A stretch of DNA of 5,334 bases from Acidobacteriota bacterium (GTDB lineage: Bacteria > Acidobacteriota > UBA4820 > DSQY01), in NCBI GenBank assembly GCA_021814085.1, contig JAKAJA010000144.1, positions 1 through 5,334 of the forward strand. The letters are read 5' to 3'. A program made the position numbers and the translations under genes. Below are positions 1 to 5,334 of this stretch, piece by piece; positions within the stretch are counted from its first letter, which is position 1; each line of letters starts with the position of its first letter. The notes under the pieces were generated by a model that was not told the origin of the DNA, ran no database searches, and saw only the letters and a program-made list of their open reading frames with translations.

Positions 1-1
1 G

Positions 2-493
2 GAAATCGCTGGCGAAGTGCCCTCGGGGGTCCGCCTCTTCCACGTCTTCACGGACGACCTCGGCCGCCCCGCGGGCGCGGGCCTGTGCGACCTCAAAGGG
101 GGACCCCTCGTCATTCCCCGCAGGGGGAAATACCTCTGGGTCTTCATCTGGAATGCCTCCGCCACCGAATCGTTAACCAGCGCGGCCCTGACCCTCTGGT
201 CGAGCTACCAGGCGCCCTTCACCGTCCTGGGTTCGTCCCTCCACTCGGGCGTACTCGACCTCCGGCTCCACGAGGAAGCGGGCGTCGCCGACTACCGCCT
301 CTTGGGCGGGACCGCAGATCAAGCGGCGGGCTCCAAAATCCTCGGTGGACCGTTCGCCTCCGAGGGCGAGGGCGAGCATCACTATCGTATCCCGCTGCAG
401 GATCCTCCCGGGTTCGATTTCCGGCTGAGCTGCCGGACCATGGCCGGCGGATCCTACTCGGCGGCCCTGCCGCCTCCGGAGAAAGTCCCGTGA
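2..493 (+). CDS. Unrecognised protein, C-terminal part (5' end outside window)
   Basis: The reading frame is open from the window edge. A GTG at 17 could serve as a start, but only a distant GGAAA lies before it and the frame continues in coding style upstream (Glu-Ile-Ala-Gly-Glu), so I treat this as the 3' end of a longer gene. About 163 residues are visible. Third codon positions are strongly G/C, as in the neighbouring genes, which supports real coding. The protein alternates short hydrophobic/aromatic stretches (for example KYLWVFIWNAS near residues 43-53 and LTLWSSYQAPFTVLGSS near 63-79) with Gly/Pro turns, and ends in a Pro-rich tail. This suggests an all-beta, perhaps extracytoplasmic, domain; that is inference from composition only. 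No catalytic motif, transmembrane helix or known family is recognised. Its TGA stop overlaps the ATG of comM by one base, implying co-transcription and translational coupling. The function is unknown. Confidence 0.7.
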   Translation, partial: EIAGEVPSGVRLFHVFTDDLGRPAGAGLCDLKGGPLVIPRRGKYLWVFIWNASATESLTSAALTLWSSYQAPFTVLGSSLHSGVLDLRLHEEAGVADYRLLGGTADQAAGSKILGGPFASEGEGEHHYRIPLQDPPGFDFRLSCRTMAGGSYSAALPPPEKVP

Positions 494-2028
494 TGGTGCG
501 CCTCCACTCGGCGGACCTCAGTGGCATCGAGGCCGTCCCCGTGGAGGTTGAGGTAGACGTTCAGCCCGGCATGCCCAGCTTCGTCACCGTCGGTCTCCCC
601 GACGCGGCCATCAAGGAGGGCCGCGAAAGGATCCGCGGCGCCATCCTCAACTCCGGCTACCAGTTCCCCCTCGAAGCGGTCACGGTCAACCTGGCCCCCG
701 CGGACATCCGGAAGGAGGGCTCCCAGCTCGACCTCCCCGTGGCTCTCGCCCTCCTCACGACCACGGGACAGATCCCGCGGGACGCCACGCACTCCGGCCA
801 CCTGTTCGTGGGCGAGCTGGCCCTGGGAGGGGCCCTCCGGCCCGTGCGGGGTGCCCTGGCCATGGCCCTCCTGGCCCGGGGTCAGGGCAAGGCCCTCGTG
901 TGCCCCGCGGAGGACGCCCCCGAGGCTGCCCTCGTGGAGGGGTGCTCCGTAATCCCCGTCCGATCCCTCGTGCAGGCGGTTCGGTACCTTCGCGGGGAGG
1001 AGGCCATCGAGGCGGAGCCCCACCGTTCCTATGATTCCCTCCGAACGAGCCCGCCGGACCACCTGGATTTCTCCGAGGTGCGCGGGCAGGCCCTCGTGAA
1101 GCGGGCCCTGGAAGTGGCCTCCGCGGGGGGGCACAACGTCCTCCTCCTGGGCCCTCCCGGATCGGGCAAGAGCATGCTCGCCAAGCGGTTCCCCACCATC
1201 CTTCCCCCCATGTCCTTCGAGGAAGCCCTGGAGACGACGCGCATCCACTCCGTCCGGGGCGAGCACCGCCACAACGGTTCCTGCATCGCTACCCGCCGGC
1301 CTTTCCGGGCGCCGCATCACACGGTGTCCTACGCGGCCATGGTGGGCGGCGGGGCCAACATCCAGCCCGGGGAGATCTCCCTTGCCCACAACGGTGTCCT
1401 CTTCCTGGACGAGCTCACGGAGTTCAAGAGAGACGTCCTGGAGAGCCTGCGCCAGCCCCTGGAGGACCGCAGCATCAGCATCTCAAGGGTGAGGGGGAAT
1501 CTCACCTTCCCCGCGGCCTTCACCCTCCTGGCGGCCACCAACCCCTGCCCCTGCGGCTATTACGGGGACACGACCCGGCAGTGCCGGTGCACGCCGCCTC
1601 AGATCACTCGCTACCTGGGGCGCCTGTCGGGGCCGCTCCTGGACCGCATCGACATCCAAGTGGAAGTGAGCGCCATCCCCCCGGAGGAGTTGCGCCAGGC
1701 CCCCGCCGGGGAGTCCTCCTCGGTAGTGCGGGACCGGGTGGTGGGCGCGAGGGAGCGCCAGTGGGCGCGGCTCAAGGGTTCGGGAAGCCATTCCAACGCC
1801 CAGATGGGCGAGCGCCTTGTAGATCGGAACTGCCGCCTCGGGCCCGAGGCCGAGACCTTCCTCGTGAACGCCATGAAGGCCATGGGCATAACGGCCCGCG
1901 GTCACCACCGCATCCTCAAGGTGGCAAGGACCATCGCCGACCTGGCCGGCGCGGAGGCCATCGCCACGCCCCACCTCGCCGAGGCGGTGCAGTACCGGAC
2001 CCTGGACAGGAAACTCTTCGCGGGGTGA
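493..2028 (+). CDS. comM: ComM/YifB family AAA+ ATPase (Mg-chelatase-like)
   Basis: This is a complete 511-residue protein, close to the ~506 residues of E. coli YifB. Known family role: characterised ComM proteins are hexameric helicases promoting branch migration when transforming DNA is integrated by homologous recombination; the gene also occurs in bacteria not known to be competent. Domains: an N-terminal ChlI/Lon-protease-like fold (about 20-140, with GLPDAAIKEGRERIRGAI and NLAPADIRKEGSQLDLP), the Mg-chelatase ATPase core (about 190-395) and the C-terminal helical domain (about 400-505, RGHHRILKVARTIADL at 469-484). Key motifs: Walker A GPPGSGKS 220-227, RPFRAPHH 269-276, Walker B VLFLDE ending at D306/E307, a four-cysteine CPC...CRC cluster (352, 354, 364, 366), and the LDR motif with R385 as likely arginine finger. 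The ATG at 493 was chosen because similarity to YifB begins there; GGAG at 478-481 precedes it, slightly far away. The same frame is open back to 85, but that part is out-of-frame sequence of the upstream gene. No motif is missing. Confidence 0.96.
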   Translation: MVRLHSADLSGIEAVPVEVEVDVQPGMPSFVTVGLPDAAIKEGRERIRGAILNSGYQFPLEAVTVNLAPADIRKEGSQLDLPVALALLTTTGQIPRDATHSGHLFVGELALGGALRPVRGALAMALLARGQGKALVCPAEDAPEAALVEGCSVIPVRSLVQAVRYLRGEEAIEAEPHRSYDSLRTSPPDHLDFSEVRGQALVKRALEVASAGGHNVLLLGPPGSGKSMLAKRFPTILPPMSFEEALETTRIHSVRGEHRHNGSCIATRRPFRAPHHTVSYAAMVGGGANIQPGEISLAHNGVLFLDELTEFKRDVLESLRQPLEDRSISISRVRGNLTFPAAFTLLAATNPCPCGYYGDTTRQCRCTPPQITRYLGRLSGPLLDRIDIQVEVSAIPPEELRQAPAGESSSVVRDRVVGARERQWARLKGSGSHSNAQMGERLVDRNCRLGPEAETFLVNAMKAMGITARGHHRILKVARTIADLAGAEAIATPHLAEAVQYRTLDRKLFAG

Positions 2029-2061
2029 CCTTCGGTGCCCGCGGTACCCCCCCCCGACGCG

Positions 2062-2087
2062 AAAAAGGGCCGCCTTCCGGCGGCCCT
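2062..2087 (-). terminator. Intrinsic terminator of the minus-strand operon
   Basis: A perfect 9-bp stem (AGGGCCGCC 2066-2074 with GGCGGCCCT 2079-2087) encloses a 4-base loop. Read on the minus strand, it is followed by a run of five T (2062-2066, one of which also pairs in the stem), as expected for Rho-independent termination. It lies 26 bases beyond the stop of the TPR gene. On the plus strand the 3' side reads CATGTTC with no T-run, so it is a poor terminator for comM, although the stem could still slow polymerase arriving from that side. Confidence 0.85.
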
Positions 2088-2113
2088 CATGTTCGACGGT
2101 ACAGGAAAAGAAC

Positions 2114-2575
2114 CTACTTCAGGCCCAACTTCCAGCTGAGCTTGCCCAGCAAGTTGTTGATGGGATGGTTTCGGGAGAGGAAGCGCAAGGGCGGGTTCCT
2201 CCGGCGGCCGATGGTGCCGTAAAACCCCATGAGGTAGTCCCGGTAGGGGGAGCGGAGCTTGAGCCCCTTGTGGAGGGCCCGGACGCACTGGTAACGGTCG
2301 CCCAGGGTGAGGTAGACCCGCGACAGGTTGAGGAAACACAGGGCCTGCCCGGGATCGAGCCTCGTAGCCTCGCGGCACATGTCCAGACCTTCGGCGGCCA
2401 TTCCGGCCTTGACGGCACGCAGCATCCCCACGTAGGAGAGGGCCAGGGCGCTGTCGGGGTGGTTCTGAAGGTAGGCCTCGAAATGGCCCCGGCCCTTGTC
2501 CAGAGCGCCGTGTTCCACGAGCTTGATGCCCGCCTTCAACTGCTGGGGAATGTCGTGGATTTCCAGGTCGGCCAT
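2114..2575 (-). CDS. Small TPR-repeat protein with basic C-terminal tail
   Basis: The protein has 153 residues from the ATG at 2575. This start is preferred because AGGTGA (minus strand, 2580-2585) sits at ideal spacing just before it; the frame continues to a TTG at 2593, but that start would place the ribosome site inside the gene. Three TPR-like helix pairs are visible: about 10-42 (ALDKGRGHFEAYLQNHPDS), 43-76 (MAAEGLDMCREATRLDPG) and 77-110 (LSRVYLTLGDRYQCVRALHKG). The Ala/Gly/Pro positions fit the TPR consensus. TPRs are protein-binding scaffolds and carry no catalytic function. The rest (about 111-153) is different: a short aromatic segment, then a basic tail with GRRRNPP, FLSRNHPINNLLGK and a final LSWKLGLK. 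No signal peptide or membrane segment is seen, so it is probably cytoplasmic. It lies 70 bases after the acyl-CoA dehydrogenase gene and just before a terminator, so it is probably last in that operon. The partner is unknown and a direct role in beta-oxidation is not shown. Confidence 0.88.
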   Translation of the reverse strand: MADLEIHDIPQQLKAGIKLVEHGALDKGRGHFEAYLQNHPDSALALSYVGMLRAVKAGMAAEGLDMCREATRLDPGQALCFLNLSRVYLTLGDRYQCVRALHKGLKLRSPYRDYLMGFYGTIGRRRNPPLRFLSRNHPINNLLGKLSWKLGLK

Positions 2576-2579
2576 CTGC

Positions 2580-2585
2580 TCACCT
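2580..2585 (-). promoter_or_regulatory. Ribosome binding site of the TPR gene
   Basis: AGGTGA on the minus strand matches the anti-Shine-Dalgarno complement GGAGGTGATC. It is separated by GCAG from the ATG at 2575, so AGG is 7 bases from the start. This site decides the start in favour of the ATG at 2575 over the in-frame TTG at 2593. Confidence 0.75.
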
Positions 2586-2621
2586 AAAGGCAAAAACGGA
2601 AACGCGGCCCCACGGCCCCGT

Positions 2622-2642
2622 CCCCGGCTCTCCTAGCCAGGG
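2622..2642 (-). other. Intercistronic hairpin after the acyl-CoA dehydrogenase gene
   Basis: On the minus strand, CCCTGGCT and AGCCGGGG pair in an 8-bp stem with one T-G wobble around the loop AGGAG. The stem starts 3 bases after the TAA stop of the acyl-CoA dehydrogenase gene. No T-run follows directly; the nearest (TTTTT, 2592-2596) is about 25 bases further on. It is therefore not a standard terminator. It could protect the 3' end of a processed upstream message, partly reduce transcription into the TPR gene, or have no function in such GC-rich DNA. The loop happens to contain AGGAG, but no start codon follows at a suitable distance. Confidence 0.35.
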
Positions 2643-2645
2643 CCC

Positions 2646-4358
2646 TTACTCTAGCACCTTGAAACCTTCGCGTTCAATGGTCCCCTCGGCGATGCGCAGG
2701 GCGCGTTTGTCACCGTTGCGCTCCAGTAGCGCCAGCTGCTTGCGGATCGCGCGCCAGGCGCTCGCATAGAAGGCCTTGGTGAGGTCCGCCTCGTAGGCGC
2801 AGGCGTCGGAGCCGCGCTGCTTCAGGAGGGTGTCCAGCCTCGACAGGGTGGCCACCATGCCGTAGAGGACCATGGCCGTTTCGGCCACCCGCTCCTGGAG
2901 GAAGCCCATGCGCATGACCTTCTTCCCGTGAGCCACGAGGAGCTTGTCCACGGCGATGGAGAAGGCCTTGGTCGCTTCCTCGAGACGGTCCACGTGCCAG
3001 GCGAGGGTCGGATGGGCCCCTTCGAGGTGGTTGGCCACGAGGCGCATCTTCATGGTGTGGGCGCCGTACTCCACCATGGCCCCCACCCCCCCGCGCTTCT
3101 GCATGGCCTTGAGGGCGTCCCCGGGGCGCTTCATCCCGGCCAGGGTGATGTAAAGGCGCTGGATCTCGTTCGTCCCCTCGAAGATCATGTTGATGCGGCT
3201 GTCGCGCATGAGGCGCTCGTAGGGGTACTCGGCCATGTAGCCGATACCGCCCACGATCTGCATGGCGTGGTTGCAGTCCCGCCACAGGCTCTCGCTGCAG
3301 TAGGCCTTGCAGATGGCGCTCTCGATGGAGAAGTCGGTCACGCCCCGGTCCACGAGGGAGGTGGAGAGGTAGACCATGGAGTCGCACACCCACGAGTCCA
3401 CGGCCATCTCGGAGATCTTCCCGCGGATCATCTCCAGGTCGCTGATGGGGGCCCCGAACTGCTTTCGCTGCTTGGCGTGCGCGATGGACAGGGCCATGAG
3501 CTCCTTGATGCCCCCGGCGCATCCCGCGCCGAGGGAGAGGCGCCCGTAGTCCAGGACCTCGAGGGCCACCTTGAAGCCCTTGCCCCGCTCGCCCAGGACG
3601 TTGGCTTCGGGGACCTCCACGTTCTCGAAGTTGAGCTCCGTCGTATTCGATGCCCGGATGCCCATCTTGAGCTCGGGCTTGCCCCGCGTGAGGCCGGGGG
3701 ATTCGCCGTCCACGATGAGGGCCGTGATCACGTCCTTGCCCCCCATCTCCTCCTTGGCGAAGACGGTAAAGACCCCCGCGATGGCCCCGTTGGTGATCCA
3801 GAGCTTGGAGCCGTTGAGGGTGAAGGTCTTCTTCTCCGGGTTGTAGACGGCCCGCGTCTTGATGGAGCCGGCGTCCGATCCCGCCTCGGGCTCCGTGAGG
3901 GCGTAGGCGGCGATGCGCCGCCCGTCCGCGCACTGGGGGAGGTACTTGTTCTTCTGCTCCTCGTTTCCGAAGAGGAGGATGGCCTTCATGCCGATGGATT
4001 GGTGGCCGCCCACGGTGACGGCCAGGGATGCGTCGTGGCGCCCCACGGCCTCCATGACCTTGCAGTAGGCCGTCATGGACAGGCCCGCCCCGCCGTATTC
4101 CTCGGGGATGGAGAGGCCCATGAGCCCCAGGTCGAAGAGGTCCTTGACGAGTTCAAGCGGCGTCTCGTGGGCCAGGTCCATCTTCACCGAATCGATCTTG
4201 CGCTTGGCGAGCTCGCCGAAGGAGTCCAGGAGCATGGCCACCGTTTCAGCCTCGTCGGAGTTCATCTTCGGGTAGGGGAAGATGAGATCGTGGTCGAAGT
4301 GCCCGGCGAAGAGCTGTGGCATGATGCCGAGTTTCTCTTCCTTGGGGGTCGTGCTCAT
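2646..4358 (-). CDS. Long-chain (VLCAD-like) acyl-CoA dehydrogenase
   Basis: This complete 570-residue flavoenzyme performs the first step of beta-oxidation, the FAD-dependent alpha,beta-dehydrogenation of acyl-CoA to trans-2-enoyl-CoA, with electrons normally passed to electron-transfer flavoprotein. Domains: N-terminal helical domain (about 35-148, with GLSIPEEYGGAG), middle beta domain (about 150-255, with YALTEPEAGSD 152-162 and WITNG 187-191 of the FAD/substrate region), and C-terminal helical domain (about 260-410, with RKQFG 298-302 and QIVGGIGY 367-374). The catalytic base is expected to be E394 in MIFEGTNEIQRLY, the position used in MCAD and VLCAD. A further ~160-residue helical extension (411-570) makes it longer than the usual ~380-residue short/medium-chain enzymes and resembles VLCAD/ACAD9 and Bacillus FadE, so long-chain substrates are likely (inference). 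The ATG at 4358 is chosen because AGGAGG lies 6 bases before it; the frame runs open further upstream only as a shadow of the preceding gene. It starts 1 base after that gene's stop, indicating coupled translation. Confidence 0.96.
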   Translation of the reverse strand: MSTTPKEEKLGIMPQLFAGHFDHDLIFPYPKMNSDEAETVAMLLDSFGELAKRKIDSVKMDLAHETPLELVKDLFDLGLMGLSIPEEYGGAGLSMTAYCKVMEAVGRHDASLAVTVGGHQSIGMKAILLFGNEEQKNKYLPQCADGRRIAAYALTEPEAGSDAGSIKTRAVYNPEKKTFTLNGSKLWITNGAIAGVFTVFAKEEMGGKDVITALIVDGESPGLTRGKPELKMGIRASNTTELNFENVEVPEANVLGERGKGFKVALEVLDYGRLSLGAGCAGGIKELMALSIAHAKQRKQFGAPISDLEMIRGKISEMAVDSWVCDSMVYLSTSLVDRGVTDFSIESAICKAYCSESLWRDCNHAMQIVGGIGYMAEYPYERLMRDSRINMIFEGTNEIQRLYITLAGMKRPGDALKAMQKRGGVGAMVEYGAHTMKMRLVANHLEGAHPTLAWHVDRLEEATKAFSIAVDKLLVAHGKKVMRMGFLQERVAETAMVLYGMVATLSRLDTLLKQRGSDACAYEADLTKAFYASAWRAIRKQLALLERNGDKRALRIAEGTIEREGFKVLE

Positions 4359-4359
4359 T

Positions 4360-5334
4360 TCAAGCCTCCTGCGCGTAGAACGCCGCGCTGCGTTTGGCGA
4401 GATCCACGATCTGGGGGGACGGAGTGAACCTCGAATCGACGGCCCGGGCGAGGAAGGAGAGGCGATCGGCCAGGTGCGTTGATCCAAGGGAATCGGCGTA
4501 GCGCAGGAGCCCCCCGCGGAAGGGCGGGAAGCCGGTGCCCATGATCATGCCCAGGTCCACGTCGCCCGGGGTCTTCACGATGCCTTCCGCGAGAATGCGG
4601 CTGGCCTCGTTGATCATGGGGAGGACCATGCGCTCCTGGAGAACCTCCTCGGGCGGGGCGGCGGTGGAGGGGGGGAGGAGGTCCTGGAGGGCCGGGTTCA
4701 GGCCCGTTTCCTTGCCCTTCTCGTCGTAGAAGTAGAAGCCAGCGCCGCCCTTCTTCCCGAGGAACTTGGTCTCCGAGATGGCCTTGAGGAGGGGGGCGCC
4801 CTTCATCCGGTCCGCGAAGCAGGATTCGAGGTAGGTCCCCACGTGATAGGCCACGTCCAGCCCCACTTCGTCCATGAGCCGGACGGGACCCATGGGCATG
4901 CCGAAGGCGAGCATGGCCTTGTCCACGGCCTCCACCGGGATCCCTTCCAGGAGGAGGTAGGCCGCCTCGTTCATGTAGGGCATGAGGAGGCGGTTCACCA
5001 GGAACCCCGGGCCGTCCTCGCAGGAGACGGGCACCTTGCCCATGGCCTTGGCGAGGGCGAAGACGGTGGCCACCGCCTCGTCGGACGTCCTCTTGCCCCG
5101 GATCACCTCCACGAGGGGCATGCGGTTGACGGGGTTGAAGAAGTGCATCCCCACGACCTTCTCGGGATGCTGCGCCTCGGCGGCGATGTCGGTGATGGGT
5201 AGGGAGGAGGTGTTGGAGGCGAAGATAAATCGCCCGCCCGCCAGGCCTTCGAGGTCTTTCAGCACCTGGCGCTTCACGGGGAGCTTCTCCACCACCGCCT
5301 CGATGACCACGTCGAGGGTTCCGAAGCCGTCGTA
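4360..5334 (-). CDS. fadJ: FadJ/FadB-like 3-hydroxyacyl-CoA dehydrogenase/enoyl-CoA hydratase, C-terminal part
   Basis: The gene begins beyond the window edge; the last 324 residues are seen, starting inside the NAD-binding domain. Known role: in multifunctional beta-oxidation enzymes this part oxidises L-3-hydroxyacyl-CoA to 3-ketoacyl-CoA with NAD+. Visible elements (numbered from the first full codon): end of the Rossmann domain with DVVIEAVVE and the ASNTSSLP loop (39-46), the catalytic pair H64 (HFFNPV) and E76 (LVEVI), N114 in DGPGFLVNRLL, the first 3HCDH C-terminal domain ending GKKGGAGFYFYD (195-206), and a second 3HCDH-like domain (about 234-318) with MIMGTGFPPFRGG. The His-Glu spacing of 12 and His-Asn spacing of 50 match human HAD. 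The duplicated C-terminal domain and the GFPPFRGG motif are typical of FadB/FadJ/HADHA fusions, so an N-terminal enoyl-CoA hydratase domain is expected upstream but is not seen. The Gly-rich NAD motif is also off-window. A GTG at 5308-5310 is an internal Val, not a start. Gene symbol is by family resemblance; FadB cannot be excluded. Confidence 0.92.
   Translation of the reverse strand, partial: YDGFGTLDVVIEAVVEKLPVKRQVLKDLEGLAGGRFIFASNTSSLPITDIAAEAQHPEKVVGMHFFNPVNRMPLVEVIRGKRTSDEAVATVFALAKAMGKVPVSCEDGPGFLVNRLLMPYMNEAAYLLLEGIPVEAVDKAMLAFGMPMGPVRLMDEVGLDVAYHVGTYLESCFADRMKGAPLLKAISETKFLGKKGGAGFYFYDEKGKETGLNPALQDLLPPSTAAPPEEVLQERMVLPMINEASRILAEGIVKTPGDVDLGMIMGTGFPPFRGGLLRYADSLGSTHLADRLSFLARAVDSRFTPSPQIVDLAKRSAAFYAQEA
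4365..4370 (-). promoter_or_regulatory. Ribosome binding site of the acyl-CoA dehydrogenase gene
   Basis: A perfect AGGAGG on the minus strand lies 6 bases before the ATG at 4358. It sits inside the final codons (Gln-Glu-Ala) of the upstream fadJ-like gene, whose TGA stop is followed by a single A and then the ATG. Ribosomes ending on the first gene would be placed at the start of the second, which favours balanced production of the two enzymes. Confidence 0.85.

Noticed and set aside
85..492. N-terminal extension of the comM frame
   Set aside because: The extension is Arg/Pro/Gly-rich out-of-frame sequence of the upstream gene. Family similarity begins at the ATG at 493.
454..1389. 311-codon minus-strand frame opposite comM
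   Set aside because: This is the same in-register antisense effect. The translation is low-complexity Gly/Glu/His/Arg, while the opposite strand carries an intact, motif-complete ComM.
1581..2222. Plus-strand frame overlapping the 3' end of comM and crossing the terminator
   Set aside because: It is a Pro/Arg/Gly-rich shadow in another frame of comM and runs through the terminator hairpin into antisense of the TPR gene; no plausible domain.
2597..2621. GGCC-rich short repeats before the TPR gene as an operator or second terminator
   Set aside because: Only 4-bp pairings can be formed, not adjacent to a T-run. This is consistent with base composition alone.
3080..3092. C-rich run (C5-A-C7) inside the acyl-CoA dehydrogenase as a possible slippage or frameshift site
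   Set aside because: The frame is intact on both sides and the run encodes a Gly-rich turn in the C-terminal extension; no alternative product is supported.
2710..3933. 407-codon minus-strand frame overlapping the acyl-CoA dehydrogenase
   Set aside because: It is a frame-shifted reading of the same strand giving Arg/Gly/His-rich low-complexity protein. The real frame is unbroken with all catalytic motifs, so there is no sign of a frameshift or overlapping gene.
2928..4427. 499-codon open frame on the plus strand opposite the acyl-CoA dehydrogenase gene
   Set aside because: It is in codon register with the real gene. A stop would need TTA, CTA or TCA codons in that gene, which are rare at this GC content, so the antisense frame stays open passively. 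Its protein is rich in His/Gly/Asp/Val with no domain.
4359..4487. 43-residue upstream extension of the acyl-CoA dehydrogenase
   Set aside because: It overlaps the conserved end of the fadJ-like gene and is Arg/Pro/Ser-rich. A perfect AGGAGG points to the ATG at 4358.

Overview
This window is GC-rich bacterial chromosomal DNA with strongly G/C-biased third codon positions in every gene. It holds two converging gene groups and no visible mobile element, RNA gene or CRISPR array. The lineage cannot be fixed from the sequence. High GC, strong AGGAGG-type ribosome sites, a VLCAD-like long acyl-CoA dehydrogenase and a FadJ-type multifunctional enzyme would suit Acidobacteriota or a former deltaproteobacterial group (Myxococcota, Desulfobacterota), but this is a weak inference.

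Left part, plus strand (1-2028). The 3' end of an unrecognised, probably beta-rich protein (2-493) runs directly into a complete comM/yifB gene (493-2028). The stop and start share one base (TGATG), so the two are probably co-transcribed and translationally coupled. ComM is an AAA+ ATPase of the magnesium-chelatase-like family; characterised members drive branch migration during integration of transforming DNA.

Convergent junction (2029-2113). The 85-base spacer holds an intrinsic terminator oriented for the minus-strand genes. No comparable U-tract terminator is seen for the comM side.

Right part, minus strand (5334 down to 2114). In transcription order these are: the C-terminal part of a FadJ/FadB-like enoyl-CoA hydratase/3-hydroxyacyl-CoA dehydrogenase (cut by the window edge), a complete 570-residue VLCAD-like acyl-CoA dehydrogenase starting 1 base after it, and, after a 70-base gap with a hairpin, a small TPR protein. 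The first two catalyse steps of fatty-acid beta-oxidation: the dehydrogenase makes 2-enoyl-CoA, and the multifunctional enzyme hydrates it and oxidises the 3-hydroxyacyl-CoA. The thiolase needed to finish the cycle is not in the window and may lie upstream, beyond 5334. The TPR gene probably ends the operon, just before the terminator.

No clearly new system is evident. The least explained parts are the unknown gene coupled to comM and the small TPR protein with a basic, Pro/Asn-containing tail at the end of the beta-oxidation operon.
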